This document shows positions 1 through 9,355 of a stretch of 46,434 nt of DNA, piece after piece. Positions within the stretch are counted from its first letter, which is position 1; every line of letters starts with the position of its first letter. Made by a program: the position numbers and the translations under genes. Source of the DNA: an uncultured Clostridium sp. (GTDB taxonomy: Bacteria; Bacillota; Clostridia; TANB77; CAG-508); contig CAMMVE010000012.1 of the NCBI GenBank assembly GCA_946500265.1, positions 1 through 46,434 of the forward strand, in the 5' to 3' direction. The notes under the pieces were generated by a model, which did no database searches, was not told where the DNA came from, and was given only the letters and a program-made list of their open reading frames with translations.

Positions 1-2854
1 CTGGTAATATTCTTGAAATAACACCTTTGTTACCATGACGTCCAGCCATTTTATCTCCAACTGATATTTTTCTTTTTTGAGCTATGTAGCAACGAATTAC
101 TTGATTTACACCAGGTCCTAATTCGTCAGAATTTTCTCTAGTAAATATTTTAACATCTACTATAGTTCCAGCTTCTCCGTGTGGAACACGAAGTGATGTA
201 TCTCTAACCTCTCTTGCTTTTTCTCCAAATATTGCACGAAGTAATCTTTCTTCTGCAGTAAGCTCTGTTTCTCCTTTTGGAGTAACTTTACCTACTAAGA
301 TATCTCCTGGTCTTACTTCTGCACCAATTCTTATAATACCGTTTTCATCTAGGTCTTTTAATACATCATCACCAACATTTGGAATATCTCTTGTAATTTC
401 TTCTGGTCCTAATTTTGTATCACGGCATTCACAGTCGTATTCTTCAATATGAATTGATGTATAAACATCTTCCTTAACAAGTCTTTCACTAATTAGTACA
501 GCATCCTCGTAGTTGTAACCTTCCCAAGTTGTAAATGCTATTAGAACATTTCTACCTAATGCCATTTCTCCCTTATCTGTAGATGGTCCGTCAGCTAATA
601 AATCTCCTTCATTAACTTTCTCTCCACGTACAACAACTGGTCTTTGATTAATGCATGTACCACCATTAGTTCTCTTGAATTTTCTTAATCTATATGTATC
701 AAGTTCACCTTTACCATTTCTAACTGTAATCTCGTCACCAGTTACTTTCTCTACAACACCTGCGTTTTTAGCAGTAACTGTAATTCCTGAGTCTTTTGCT
801 GCTCTGTATTCAATACCTGTTCCAACTATTGGAGACTCTGGCATTAAAAGTGGAACTGCTTGACGTTGCATGTTAGCACCCATTAGAGAACGTTTTGTAT
901 CATCATGCTCAACGAATGGAATCATTGCAGCTGCAACAGAAACAAGTTGTTTTGGAGAAACATCCACAAAGTCAACTCTTGATTTGTCAACCATTGTAAT
1001 TTCTTCTCTCATTCTAACCTTGATTCTATCATTTATAAATCTTCCGTCTTTATCTAATGGTTCAGATGCTTGAGCAATAATATACTTGTCTTCTTCATCT
1101 GCTGGCATATAAACAATTTCATCTGTTACTTTACCAGTTTCATGATCAACTTTTCTGTATGGTGTTTCAACAAATCCATATTCATTTATCATAGCAAATG
1201 ATGAAAGTGCTGAAATAAGTCCAACGTTAGGTCCTTCTGGAGACTCAATAGGACATAATCTACCATAGTGAGTATAGTGAATATCTCTAACCTCGAATCC
1301 TGCTCTCTCTCTTGAAAGTCCACCAGGTCCTAATGCTGAAATTCTTCTTTTATGTGTAAGCTCTGAAAGTGGGTTTGTTTGATCCATGAATTGTGATAAT
1401 TGTGAACTTCCAAAGAATTCTCTTATAGATGATGATATAGGTTTTGTATTGATTAATGTTTGAGGTGTTACAACATCTAAGTCTTGAATTGTCATTCTTT
1501 CACGAACTACTCTTTCAAGTCTAGTAATACCAATTCTGAATTGGTTTTGTAAAAGTTCTCCAACACATCTAATACGTCTGTTACCCAAATGGTCAATATC
1601 ATCTATTACACCTATTCCATGGTCTAAGTTTAATAAATAACTTATTGAAGCAATAATATCTTCTGTTGTAATGTGTTTTGGAATAAGTTCATCATATCTC
1701 TCTTTTATAGTATCATGAAGCTTATCTTCCTCTGTTTCATCAATAATTGATTTAAGCACACTATAATTAACATATTCTTTGATATGTAAGTCGCTTATAT
1801 CAACATTTGGTAAAAATTTATGAATATTTACTGTTCCATTACCAATTATTCTAACTCTTTTATCATCTACATTTACATCTACTATGTTTATTCCTGAATT
1901 TTGAATATTTTCAGCAACTTCTTCTGTAATTACACTACCTTTTTGAACTAATACTTCGCCTGTTTCAGTATCTACTATATCTTCGAACGCAACTTTTCCA
2001 GTTATTCTTGTTGCTAAGCTTAATTTTTTGTTAAATTTATATCTACCAACTTTAGCCAAGTCATATCTTCTTGGGTCGAAGAATAAACCACTAAATAAAT
2101 TTCTAGCAGCATCAACTGTTGGAAGTTCCCCTGGTCTTAATTTTTTATAGATTTCAATTAAAGCGTCTTCTTGAGTTTTTATTGGGTCTTTTTGAATTGA
2201 AGCTTCAATTTTTGCTTCTTCTCCAAATAATTCTCTTATTTGCTCATCTGTAACTATACCTATAGCACGAAGTAATGAAGTAACAGGTAGTTTTCTTGTT
2301 CTATCTACCCTTGCCCAGAATACATCGTTTGCATCTGTTTCATATTCTATCCAAGCACCTCTTAATGGCATAACTGTAGATGTATAAATTTTCTTTCCTG
2401 TTTTGTCATAGCTTGAATCATAGTAGCATCCTGGTGAGCGTACTAATTGGCTTACTACAACTCTTTCAGCTCCATTGATAATAAAAGTACCACTATCTGT
2501 CATAAGAGGGAAATCACCAAGATAAATTTCTTGCTCTTTTATTTCTCCTGTCTCACGGTTAATAAGCCTTACTTTTACATGTAATCTTGTTGAGTATGTA
2601 GCGTCTCTCTCTTTAGCTTCTTCTACTGTGTATTTTGTTTTGTCTTCAAAGTAATAATCAAGGAATTCTAGAATTAAGTTTCCTGAATAATCAACTATTG
2701 GAGAAACATCTCTTAAAATTTCGCCTAGACCTTCTTCTACAAACCAGTCGTATGAATCTTTTTGAACTTTAATAAGGTTAGGCATTTCGATAGAATCACC
2801 AATTTTTGCAAAAGTTTTACGAGAACATTTCTCGTGCTTCACTTCTTTTACCAA
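1..2854 (-). CDS. rpoB: RNA polymerase beta subunit, 3' end outside window
   Basis: Beta subunit of the core RNA polymerase, forming one side of the active-site cleft. About 951 codons are visible; the C-terminal part lies beyond base 1. The rifampicin-binding cluster (about 1330-1410) reads [20 protein letters not shown] followed by RRISALG, with wild-type-like Asp, His and Ser at the classical resistance positions. The last visible stretch is [19 protein letters not shown], a conserved catalytic-region motif. I chose a TTG start at 2854: it gives [15 protein letters not shown], sits just downstream of AGGGGTGA, and the next in-frame ATG is 22 codons later without a ribosome site. No rplL-like gene lies upstream; a divergent yraN is there instead, so rpoB is separated from rplJL or rplJL is elsewhere. 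Identity is certain; the start codon is probable. Confidence 0.97.
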   Translation of the reverse strand, partial: MVKEVKHEKCSRKTFAKIGDSIEMPNLIKVQKDSYDWFVEEGLGEILRDVSPIVDYSGNLILEFLDYYFEDKTKYTVEEAKERDATYSTRLHVKVRLINRETGEIKEQEIYLGDFPLMTDSGTFIINGAERVVVSQLVRSPGCYYDSSYDKTGKKIYTSTVMPLRGAWIEYETDANDVFWARVDRTRKLPVTSLLRAIGIVTDEQIRELFGEEAKIEASIQKDPIKTQEDALIEIYKKLRPGELPTVDAARNLFSGLFFDPRRYDLAKVGRYKFNKKLSLATRITGKVAFEDIVDTETGEVLVQKGSVITEEVAENIQNSGINIVDVNVDDKRVRIIGNGTVNIHKFLPNVDISDLHIKEYVNYSVLKSIIDETEEDKLHDTIKERYDELIPKHITTEDIIASISYLLNLDHGIGVIDDIDHLGNRRIRCVGELLQNQFRIGITRLERVVRERMTIQDLDVVTPQTLINTKPISSSIREFFGSSQLSQFMDQTNPLSELTHKRRISALGPGGLSRERAGFEVRDIHYTHYGRLCPIESPEGPNVGLISALSSFAMINEYGFVETPYRKVDHETGKVTDEIVYMPADEEDKYIIAQASEPLDKDGRFINDRIKVRMREEITMVDKSRVDFVDVSPKQLVSVAAAMIPFVEHDDTKRSLMGANMQRQAVPLLMPESPIVGTGIEYRAAKDSGITVTAKNAGVVEKVTGDEITVRNGKGELDTYRLRKFKRTNGGTCINQRPVVVRGEKVNEGDLLADGPSTDKGEMALGRNVLIAFTTWEGYNYEDAVLISERLVKEDVYTSIHIEEYDCECRDTKLGPEEITRDIPNVGDDVLKDLDENGIIRIGAEVRPGDILVGKVTPKGETELTAEERLLRAIFGEKAREVRDTSLRVPHGEAGTIVDVKIFTRENSDELGPGVNQVIRCYIAQKRKISVGDKMAGRHGNKGVISRILP

Positions 2855-3202
2855 AGAAAATCACCCCTAAAAAAGATTAAGCAGAAATAAATATATATAC
2901 TTTATCAAGAAGTCCCTCTTGCTTACAAAATTATGTATACAGAAATTTTAAGTTCACTGCTCCCTAAACTTCTATTTCCGTAAATAATAATGTAACAATT
3001 CCTCTTCTTTCTAAATTTACATAACGAAATAAAAACGGCAATAAAAAGGCAGGTTGGCATAATTTCTTTTTGCCAACTAACCTTCTTCTTGTGTATTTGT
3101 TAAAATTTAATCTCTAAAATTAACTTTTTAATTTTAATCACCCTTAGAAAAAATTAAGAGTTTATAAGTTTTACCTTGCACGTCCGATAAAACTCCCAAT
3201 GA
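2855..3202 (-). promoter_or_regulatory. Long rpoB leader with terminator-like hairpin
   Basis: The 348-base stretch between the predicted start of transcription and rpoB holds no convincing ORF. On the minus strand a hairpin forms from GTTGGCA/TGCCAAC arms (3077-3071 and 3059-3053), which a GG/CC pair can extend past a small bulge. It is followed closely by a U-rich run (3048-3044). This looks like an intrinsic terminator or attenuator inside the leader. Whether it is regulated cannot be read from the sequence. Confidence 0.45.
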
Positions 3203-3208
3203 TATTTA

Positions 3209-3238
3209 ATTATATAAAATTTTTACCATGCTTGTCAA
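3209..3238 (-). promoter_or_regulatory. Sigma-A promoter of rpoB
   Basis: On the minus strand TTGACA (3238-3233) is followed by an 18-bp spacer and TATAAT (3214-3209). Both hexamers match consensus exactly. Predicted transcription start is near 3202, which gives a leader of about 350 nt before the TTG start of rpoB. Confidence 0.75.
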
Positions 3239-3370
3239 TGGTTTTTGAATAAATTTTTGAGATTTTTTTTAACCCATCTGTCGAATTTTGTAGTGCGATT
3301 TTTCTTGCTTTTTGTTACTTTTCATGGTATTGTTATGAACAAAATAAATTAGTTATATAAAAGGAGCCGT

Positions 3371-3727
3371 ATGTATAAAAATCAGCTTATTGGTCAAAAT
3401 GGCGAGGACATTGCAGTCAATTACTTAAAAAGCTTAGGATATGAGATAATAGAACGTAATTTTTCCTGTAGACAAGGTGAAATTGATATTATTGCTAGAT
3501 ATAAAAATGAAATTGTTTTTATCGAGGTTAAAGCAAGAACAAATTCATTATATGGTATGCCGGCTGATGCCGTTAACGAAAAAAAGCAAAATCATTTAAC
3601 TAAGGCAATAAAATATTATATTTATCGTAATCACTTAGAAAATGAATTTATTAGAATTGATGTTATTGAGGTATATTTAAGTGGTGATAATTTTAAAATA
3701 AATCATATCAAACAGTTTATTTCGTGA
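3371..3727 (+). CDS. yraN: YraN family (UPF0102) endonuclease-like protein
   Basis: A 118-residue protein of the YraN/UPF0102 family, whose fold is related to Holliday-junction resolvases and other restriction-like nucleases; its cellular role is not established. Visible family features are the N-terminal GQNGEDIAVNYLKSLGYEII block, the core RQGEIDIIARYKNEIVFIEVKAR (Glu-Asp followed by Glu-x-Lys, the metal-binding constellation) and the following KKQNHLTKAIKYYI helix. Length is normal for the family. The ATG at 3371 follows AAAGGAG with good spacing. The gene is divergent from rpoB and stands alone, whereas in many bacteria yraN lies next to rnhB. Family assignment is sure; enzymatic activity is inference. 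Confidence 0.93.
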   Translation: MYKNQLIGQNGEDIAVNYLKSLGYEIIERNFSCRQGEIDIIARYKNEIVFIEVKARTNSLYGMPADAVNEKKQNHLTKAIKYYIYRNHLENEFIRIDVIEVYLSGDNFKINHIKQFIS

Positions 3728-3732
3728 TTTGC

Positions 3733-3761
3733 TTTACATAATATTTAGCATGTGGTATAAT
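3733..3761 (+). promoter_or_regulatory. Sigma-A promoter of the 53-residue ORF
   Basis: TTTACA (3733-3738), a 17-bp spacer, then TATAAT (3756-3761), with TG upstream of the -10 box. It lies directly after the yraN stop codon and about 35 bases before the small ORF, so the ORF appears to have its own transcription unit. Confidence 0.7.
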
Positions 3762-3795
3762 ATACGTATATTTTATTTTTGGGAGGCTGACAGAA

Positions 3796-3957
3796 ATGAC
3801 AGTTTTAGGAGTGAAAATTGATTCGACTTCGATGGATCTTGAGCAACTCAAGCAGGCTCGCGAAAAAGCATACAAACTTGTAGAAACTCTTGACCATCTA
3901 ATAAAAACGCGTCAAATTGCCGAACACCGTCATTCATCATTAAGTAAGCCCAATTAA
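3796..3957 (+). CDS. Small GC-rich ORF, unknown function
   Basis: A 53-residue ORF, MTVLGVKIDSTSMDLEQLKQ through HRHSSLSKPN. It begins with ATG after GGGAGG (3781-3786), has its own promoter at 3733-3761 and ends five bases before a strong terminator stem. These three signals make it a complete monocistronic unit even though it is short. The protein is predicted to be mostly helical and charged, with no signal peptide or membrane segment. Codon choice (CTC, CGC, GCC, ACG, CGT) is clearly richer in G+C than in the surrounding genes, which hints at transfer or at special expression. I do not recognise the family. A small RNA that merely contains an ORF is an alternative reading. Confidence 0.6.
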   Translation: MTVLGVKIDSTSMDLEQLKQAREKAYKLVETLDHLIKTRQIAEHRHSSLSKPN

Positions 3958-3963
3958 ACAAAT

Positions 3964-3996
3964 TTCCCCCTCTACTTGAGGGGGAATCTCTTTTTT
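3964..3996 (+). terminator. Rho-independent terminator of the small ORF
   Basis: Arms TTCCCCCTC (3964-3972) and GAGGGGGAA (3978-3986) form a 9-bp GC-rich stem with a 5-nt loop, followed by TCTCTTTTTT (3987-3996). This is a canonical intrinsic terminator on the plus strand. Confidence 0.88.
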
Positions 3997-4001
3997 ACTA
4001 A

Positions 4002-4049
4002 AACCAGTGAAGCACTGAGGACAGATTTAAATCTGCCCACGAGTTTCAT
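4002..4049. repeat. Family A palindromic repeat, copy 1
   Basis: Family layout: CCAGTG-AA(A/G)-CACTG mini-hairpin, then a palindromic core around ACAGATTTAAATCTG, then a TTTCA tail. This copy ends three bases beyond the histidine-kinase stop codon. Its core is slightly decayed (GAGGACAG against CTGCCCAC). Other copies are at 9208, 13674, 15042, 30978 and 40439. Confidence 0.75.
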
Positions 4050-4052
4050 CTT

Positions 4053-6068
4053 TTAGTTTTCTTTATTAAATTCTATTGTTACCTTAAATAAGTCTCCATC
4101 TAAGTATATGTTGAAGTTACCTTCTTGTAGTTCTGTTAGGCTTCTAGCTATTGATAACCCTAGTCCGCTTCCTTCTGTATTTCTTGAAGCTTCTCCTCTT
4201 ACAAATCTTTGCATTAGTTCGTCTACACTGATATTTAGTTTTTGTTTAGATACATTTTTTAGTTGGATTACTATTCGCCCATCTTTTTCTATTATATCTG
4301 TATATACTCTTGTTCCTTCCATTGCATATTTAGATATATTTGAATACATATTTTCCAATACTCTATACATATACCTACTATCTGCTTTGATATATAACGC
4401 ATTTTCAGGGAATGTTATTATTTCTTCTAATTTACGTGCCTTAAACTTATCTTCAAACTCTCCTGACACTTGTTTTATCAATTCATTTACATTTAGCTTC
4501 TCCATATTTAATTTAATTGCTCCTGATGATGCTTTTGATGCTTCCACTAAATCTTCCGTAAGCTTTTTTAATCTTTGTGATTTACTATCTAATATGTCTA
4601 AATATTCTTTTGCCTTTTCTCCATCCATTCCTTCTTTTTTCAATAAATCAACATAATTTATTATTGAAGTTAATGGCGTTTTAATATCATGTGATACATT
4701 TGTTATAAGTTCAGTTTTCAGTCTCTCGCTTTTTAACTTTTCATCTATTGCATTAGATAGCCCTCCTGCGATGTCGTTTATTTGGCTTGCCATATTTTTC
4801 ATTTCTTTTACAAATTCGTTTTCTTCTAATTCTATATCGGTATTACCTTGATATAAATCATTTATAGCTTTTTCTATCTTTACATATGATTTTAGTCTTT
4901 TTGAAATTAGTCCATATACCACAGCATATAAAATTATAGAAAGTATTATACCTGGGAATCCATCTGACCACATTATAGCAAAACAAATTAGATTTGCTAT
5001 AATGAATATAATAAAGTACAATATAAATCTTTTTGTAATTTTTACATCATCTAGGAATTCCTTAATTTTTATATATATCCAATATATAATTGTTGTTTTT
5101 ATAAAAGTATGTGTTTTTAACCTTTTTACTACAGTTTCGAAAAATAAAATGCAAGCAAGGTAAATTATGAAAAATCCAAATGCCATTATAGTAATTGCCA
5201 ATACCAGTGTTGCTAGATTAGATACACCATTTACACTAATTGTAAAGCATGCCCCAATTCCTGCTATTAATATAGCTATTAGTGCTGCTAGCTCTATCAA
5301 AATTTTGTCATACCAATTTAGCTTTATTCCATCTTGCTTTGCTGTTCTTCCCACTCCCAATACTATTACTGGAACAAGTGCGATTATTAAAATAACTAAG
5401 AACGGAATTAAGAAAGCTGCCTTCTGATCAACTAGCACAAGCACATCATATAAAATTGAATTCATAGATATGTCATCAACATATTCTAAATTATTTAACA
5501 CTGATGTATAAATTGTATAATCACTTAAATTTTCTACATCAAAACCATTTTCTATATATTCAATATATTCACTACTTAGTTTATTTACTGATGTATCAAT
5601 ATTTCCATCTTTATATATCCAATATGTTGCATTTTCCTGTATTTTGTTTTGTATATTCTCAATATTACTTGTATCTATGGAATAATCTAAATTTGTATAC
5701 GCAGTTTTCGTCTTATTATCTATTATTAACCATACTACATTAGTTTTATAATATTCAGAATAATAATTTATTTTTTCTATGTTGTTATTTCCGTTAATGT
5801 TTTCTTCTCTAATATAGTAAAGCCCATATGATTCGTATCCATTGCTTTCTTTAATATTATTTATTGCTGTTATTGCACTAAAAATTTCTCTTGAATAATC
5901 TTCTGCAAATGTAGTAGTTTCAAAATAATTAACTCTTTCTTCTACTGATTTTCTTTCAAGTGGATATGTAAGAAAGAATATTAATAGAATTAACATAGTT
6001 AAAAAAATTGGAAATAGCACATACGCAGTATTTTTTAGTACTCTTGGCACACAAACTTTTTTCTCCAT
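4053..6068 (-). CDS. Membrane sensor histidine kinase, VanS-like
   Basis: A 671-residue sensor kinase paired with the response regulator at 6182-6886. One membrane segment lies at about residues 16-34, followed by a roughly 180-residue extracytoplasmic sensor region. A block of further membrane segments follows (about 217-240, 257-277, 287-310, 347-366, 370-388). A linker, resembling HAMP in position, leads to the HisKA domain with the H-box NVSHDIKTPLTSIINY; His460 is the phosphorylation site. The ATPase domain has an N-box (LENMYSNISKYA, about 571-582) and a G-box (EGSGLGLSIA, 632-641). The usual DxGxG G1 box is not obvious, which is common in VanS-like kinases. The ATG start follows GGAGAG. 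The multi-span sensor portion suggests detection of a membrane or envelope signal; the actual stimulus is unknown. Confidence 0.93.
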   Translation of the reverse strand: MEKKVCVPRVLKNTAYVLFPIFLTMLILLIFFLTYPLERKSVEERVNYFETTTFAEDYSREIFSAITAINNIKESNGYESYGLYYIREENINGNNNIEKINYYSEYYKTNVVWLIIDNKTKTAYTNLDYSIDTSNIENIQNKIQENATYWIYKDGNIDTSVNKLSSEYIEYIENGFDVENLSDYTIYTSVLNNLEYVDDISMNSILYDVLVLVDQKAAFLIPFLVILIIALVPVIVLGVGRTAKQDGIKLNWYDKILIELAALIAILIAGIGACFTISVNGVSNLATLVLAITIMAFGFFIIYLACILFFETVVKRLKTHTFIKTTIIYWIYIKIKEFLDDVKITKRFILYFIIFIIANLICFAIMWSDGFPGIILSIILYAVVYGLISKRLKSYVKIEKAINDLYQGNTDIELEENEFVKEMKNMASQINDIAGGLSNAIDEKLKSERLKTELITNVSHDIKTPLTSIINYVDLLKKEGMDGEKAKEYLDILDSKSQRLKKLTEDLVEASKASSGAIKLNMEKLNVNELIKQVSGEFEDKFKARKLEEIITFPENALYIKADSRYMYRVLENMYSNISKYAMEGTRVYTDIIEKDGRIVIQLKNVSKQKLNISVDELMQRFVRGEASRNTEGSGLGLSIARSLTELQEGNFNIYLDGDLFKVTIEFNKEN

Positions 6069-6181
6069 TTTTTCTCTCCTTTCTTATAGTTTACTACTAT
6101 TACCCTCTTACCTTTGGTTTTGATAATAATAAGTTTTATATACAAAATCTTTTATAATTCTTTGTTGTTGAGTTTCAAAAT

Positions 6182-6886
6182 CTAGTCTATTTTTTCTATT
6201 TTATAGCCAATTCCCCAAATAACCTTTAAATATTTAGGTTCTCTTGGATTTATTTCTATTTTCTCTCTAATATGTCTTATATGCACGGCAATAATGTTCT
6301 CTGCACCATAGCTTTCTTCTTCCCATACATTTTCATAAATTTGTTCTATTGAATACACAATTCCTTTATTTTTAGTTAAGAATAAAAGTATATTATATTC
6401 TGTAGGAGTAAGTTTAACTTCTTTTCCATCTACTTCAACCATTTTAGTAGCATCGTTAATAATTAAATCTCCTGATTTATATATATTTTTATCATCTCCC
6501 TTTTTTACCATTGAACCCAAACTTGTATATCTTCTTATTTGAGAATTTACTCTTGCAATAAGTTCTAATGGATTAAAAGGTTTTGTTACATAGTCATCTG
6601 CTCCATTATTTAATCCAGAAATTTTGTCATAATCCTCAGATTTTGCAGATAGCATAATTATTGGTATTGATTTATCTTTTCTGATAATATTTGCTGTCTC
6701 GATTCCATCTAATTTAGGCATCATAATATCTAGAATTATAAGTTGTATATCATCATTCTTTTTTAATATGTCTAAGGCTTCTTCTCCATCATATGCTTTT
6801 AAAATGTTATATCCTTCTTTACTTAAATAAATCTCTATTGCTTTTACTATTTCTTTATCATCATCACAAACTAAAATATTGTACAT
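6182..6886 (-). CDS. OmpR/VanR-family response regulator
   Basis: A 234-residue transcription regulator with an N-terminal receiver domain and a C-terminal winged helix. Receiver residues are visible: acidic cluster Asp8-Asp10, phospho-acceptor Asp53 in LIILDIMMPKLDG, Ser80 and Lys102 in DDYVTKPFNP. The OmpR-type DNA-binding domain covers about 135-232, with LTPTEYNILLFLTKNKG and VHIRHIREKIE. The gene is upstream of the kinase gene with a 113-base gap on the same strand, so the two form an operon. Start is ATG after AAGGGG. By analogy it binds direct repeats near its targets; no such repeats were identified here. Confidence 0.95.
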   Translation of the reverse strand: MYNILVCDDDKEIVKAIEIYLSKEGYNILKAYDGEEALDILKKNDDIQLIILDIMMPKLDGIETANIIRKDKSIPIIMLSAKSEDYDKISGLNNGADDYVTKPFNPLELIARVNSQIRRYTSLGSMVKKGDDKNIYKSGDLIINDATKMVEVDGKEVKLTPTEYNILLFLTKNKGIVYSIEQIYENVWEEESYGAENIIAVHIRHIREKIEINPREPKYLKVIWGIGYKIEKID

Positions 6887-6928
6887 AAAAATAAACCCCT
6901 TCTTTTATTTAATAAAATTACCTCTACT

Positions 6929-6937
6929 ATTATACCA
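6929..6937 (-). promoter_or_regulatory. Extended -10 promoter of the two-component operon
   Basis: On the minus strand TGG precedes TATAAT (6934-6929), an extended -10 element. No good -35 box lies at 16-18 bp. It is 43 bases upstream of the response-regulator ATG. Confidence 0.5.
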
Positions 6938-7028
6938 TATTTTCTTGCATAATACCATTTACAAGAATTAGTATAGCATAATTTTATTAAGAAAAAAGAA
7001 GAGATTTATTAAGGTTTTATTAAATTTG

Positions 7029-7130
7029 AACAGAAGGGACACTCCTTTTTGTTCAAGTTTTTAAACTTTTAGGAGTGTCCCTTTTGTTTAAGTTTTTGAA
7101 CTTTTTGGAGTGTCCCTTCTGTTCAAGTTT
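7029..7130. repeat. Family B repeat cluster after the AI-2E permease gene
   Basis: GGAGTGTCCCTT occurs at 7072 and 7107 (35-bp period) and in inverted form at 7034-7045 (AAGGGACACTCC). Inverted against direct copies can pair into long hairpins. The 24 bases at 7107-7130 are identical to 31129-31152 beside the minC stop codon. The cluster abuts and slightly overlaps the stop codon of the permease gene (TAA, 7131-7129), so it probably acts as a 3'-end structure. Confidence 0.7.
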
Positions 7131-8262
7131 AAGCTTCTTCATTTTGCAAACTATTTTTATACTCAATATAATCAGTTAATAATAATTTAATAACTGCAAC
7201 TATAGGTACAGATAAAAACATTCCCCAAAATCCGAAGTACGCTCCTCCTACGGGTACTGCGAATATAACTAATAGTGGACTAATTTTAAGTGAATTTCCA
7301 AGTATTTTCGGATTTATAATATTGGCATCTATTTGTTGCAATATTATAACTACTATTACCATAATCAAACATTGTCCTAGTCCACCTGTAAGTAGTGTTA
7401 TAAGGGCTGCAATAACCACTGCAATTATTGCACCAAAGTACGGAATAAGATTAAATATTCCTATCATAAATCCTAATAATACAGCATATTTTACTCCTAT
7501 GATAGACATAGCTATAGATGTAATTATTCCGATTATTATTCCATCTAAAAATTGTCCAGCTAAGAAATTGAAAAATATATTGTTTGTTCTATCAAAGTAT
7601 TTCCCAAAATTATGGTATGTTTTTTCTTTAAACATTGCTCTACCAAGCTTTTTGAAAAACTCCATTATTTCTCTTCTTTGAAGGAGCAAATATATAGAAA
7701 CTATTATTGCAACAAAGAAATCTATAATTCCTCCTGCTACATTTATTACACCTTTTGCATATTCTGCAATTTTATCTATGTTTATGTATTGTTTTAAGTC
7801 AATATTTTGAATGCTTTGTATTATATCCAATACCATTTCATTATTTAAAATAGAATCATCTGGAAGATTTTCTATATTTACCATAAGTGTATTGTAATAC
7901 CCCTGTATATTACTTACTAAATCAATTATGCTTGAAGCAATAATAGGCATTAAAAAATTTATCCCTATGCCAAGTATTATAATAGCAATTAAATAAACAG
8001 TGAGAATAGAAAGTCCTCGAGCTCTTTTTTGTATGAATTTGGGCTTTTTTGTTTTTCTATAAAAGCTCTCTAATTTTCTACATGGAATATATAACAAATA
8101 TGCTATTAATAGTCCTACTATAAAAGGCATAAGCACATCTATTAAATTTTTAATCCATGCTCCAATTGCGGAAAAATTATCTAAGGTTTTATATACTAAT
8201 ATAACCGCAACTGCATATAAGAACCAATATAACCATTTGGTTAGTTTTCCTTTATTATTCAA
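7129..8262 (-). CDS. AI-2E family transporter (PerM/YtvI-like permease)
   Basis: A 377-residue integral membrane protein of the AI-2E transporter family (PF01594), with about seven to eight membrane segments and a soluble region near 130-175. The family signature is visible near residues 260-290 as GVKYAVLLGFMIGIFNLIPY followed by FGAII. Family members include putative autoinducer-2 exporters, sodium/proton antiporters and the sporulation-linked YtvI; substrate cannot be predicted here. The start is a TTG preceded by AAGGAGA; no better ATG is available. The gene lies between the two-component operon and exonuclease III, with a 118-base upstream gap, and family B repeats touch its 3' end. Confidence 0.88.
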   Translation of the reverse strand: MNNKGKLTKWLYWFLYAVAVILVYKTLDNFSAIGAWIKNLIDVLMPFIVGLLIAYLLYIPCRKLESFYRKTKKPKFIQKRARGLSILTVYLIAIIILGIGINFLMPIIASSIIDLVSNIQGYYNTLMVNIENLPDDSILNNEMVLDIIQSIQNIDLKQYINIDKIAEYAKGVINVAGGIIDFFVAIIVSIYLLLQRREIMEFFKKLGRAMFKEKTYHNFGKYFDRTNNIFFNFLAGQFLDGIIIGIITSIAMSIIGVKYAVLLGFMIGIFNLIPYFGAIIAVVIAALITLLTGGLGQCLIMVIVVIILQQIDANIINPKILGNSLKISPLLVIFAVPVGGAYFGFWGMFLSVPIVAVIKLLLTDYIEYKNSLQNEEA

Positions 8263-8379
8263 TTTTAAAACTTCTCCTTTATAAATAATAGTTCATTTTA
8301 TATAGCAAGCTTTAAGTAATTTTGTATTTATTATTCTTGTGAATTCGTCTTGTCTTTTTAATGCAAATATATTATTATA

Positions 8380-9156
8380 TTATTTCTTGTCGATGTCTAA
8401 ATCTAAGCCTACTGGGCAATGATCACTTCCCATTATTTCTGAATATATGTAGCTTTCTTTTATTTTATTTTCTATTGATTTTGACACTATAAAATAATCA
8501 ATTCTCCATCCTGCATTTTTCTCTCTTGCTTTAAACATATATGACCACCATGTATACATATCTGGCTTATCTGGGTATAAATATCTAAAAGTATCTGTAA
8601 AACCTGCATTTAAAAGTTCTGTCATTTTTCCTCTTTCTTCGTCTGTAAATCCAGCATTTCTTCTATTAGTTTTTGGATTTTTTAAATCAATTTCTTCATG
8701 CGCAACATTTAAATCTCCACACATTACCACTGGTTTACTTTCGTTTAATTTCAAGAGATATTTTCTAAATTCATCTTCCCAAACCATTCTATAATCTAAT
8801 CTTTCAAGTTCTCTTTTTGCATTTGGCGTATAACAATTTACCATAAAGAAGTTTTCAAATTCTAAAGTAATTACTCTTCCTTCTTTATCGTGTTCTTCTA
8901 TTCCTATTCCATATGTAACATCCATAGGTTTCTTTTTAGTAAAAATTGCTGTTCCTGAATACCCTTTTTTCTCTGCACTATTCCAATACGAATTATATTC
9001 TTTAAAAATTCCCTTTATGTTTTCATCTAATTGGTCTTCTTGCATTTTTGTTTCTTGAATACAAAAAATATCTGCATTTTCTTTCTTAAAAAAATCATCA
9101 AATCCTTTATTTACTGCAGCTCTTAGTCCATTTACATTCCATGAAATTAATTTCAT
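8380..9156 (-). CDS. xth: Exodeoxyribonuclease III / AP endonuclease
   Basis: A 258-residue base-excision-repair enzyme that cleaves DNA at abasic sites and has 3'-5' exonuclease activity. The whole catalytic set of the exonuclease-endonuclease-phosphatase fold is present: Asn7 in SWNVNGLRAA, Glu35 in CIQETKMQ, Tyr109 in NCYTPNA, Asp148 and Asn150 in CGDLNVAH, Asp220 in WRIDYF, and Asp245-His246 in GSDHCPVGL. Length is normal for ExoA/XthA. Start is ATG after AAAGGATG. It stands between the AI-2E permease and the wall hydrolase with gaps of 118 and about 200 bases, so it is probably transcribed alone. Confidence 0.96.
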   Translation of the reverse strand: MKLISWNVNGLRAAVNKGFDDFFKKENADIFCIQETKMQEDQLDENIKGIFKEYNSYWNSAEKKGYSGTAIFTKKKPMDVTYGIGIEEHDKEGRVITLEFENFFMVNCYTPNAKRELERLDYRMVWEDEFRKYLLKLNESKPVVMCGDLNVAHEEIDLKNPKTNRRNAGFTDEERGKMTELLNAGFTDTFRYLYPDKPDMYTWWSYMFKAREKNAGWRIDYFIVSKSIENKIKESYIYSEIMGSDHCPVGLDLDIDKK

Positions 9157-9207
9157 AATATAAATACATCCTTTCTATATTTATTTAATATTGTTTTTGC
9201 TAGTTAT

Positions 9208-9253
9208 AGTGAAACACTGGAGGACAGATTTAAATCTGTCCCATTATTTCACT
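9208..9253. repeat. Family A palindromic repeat, copy 2
   Basis: AGTGAAA ... TTTCACT outer arms enclose the core GGACAGATTTAAATCTGTCC, a perfect 20-bp palindrome. It lies between the exonuclease III start and the terminator of the wall-hydrolase gene. Confidence 0.8.
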
Positions 9254-9258
9254 GGTTT

Positions 9259-9286
9259 AAATAAAAGGAGATAGTTTCCCATCTCC
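9259..9286 (-). terminator. Terminator of the wall-hydrolase gene
   Basis: On the minus strand GGAGAT (9286-9281) pairs with ATCTCC (9272-9267) and is followed by TTTTATTT (9266-9259). It lies about 70 bases after the stop codon at 9356. Confidence 0.65.
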
Positions 9287-9355
9287 TTCCATAATATCTA
9301 TAAATATTTAATTTATGTTTTATTGTTTGCTTTTTTATTTTTTAATTGATTAATT

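Noticed and set aside
651-1073. Two short plus-strand reading frames inside rpoB
   Set aside because: They are antisense to well-conserved rpoB sequence, have no ribosome site of note and encode biased Ser/Leu/Phe-rich peptides. Shadows of the real gene.
4108-5743. Plus-strand frames of 79-182 codons opposite the histidine kinase
   Set aside because: Antisense to a fully recognisable kinase. Their Ser-, Ile- and Asn-rich composition is what an AT-rich complement strand gives.
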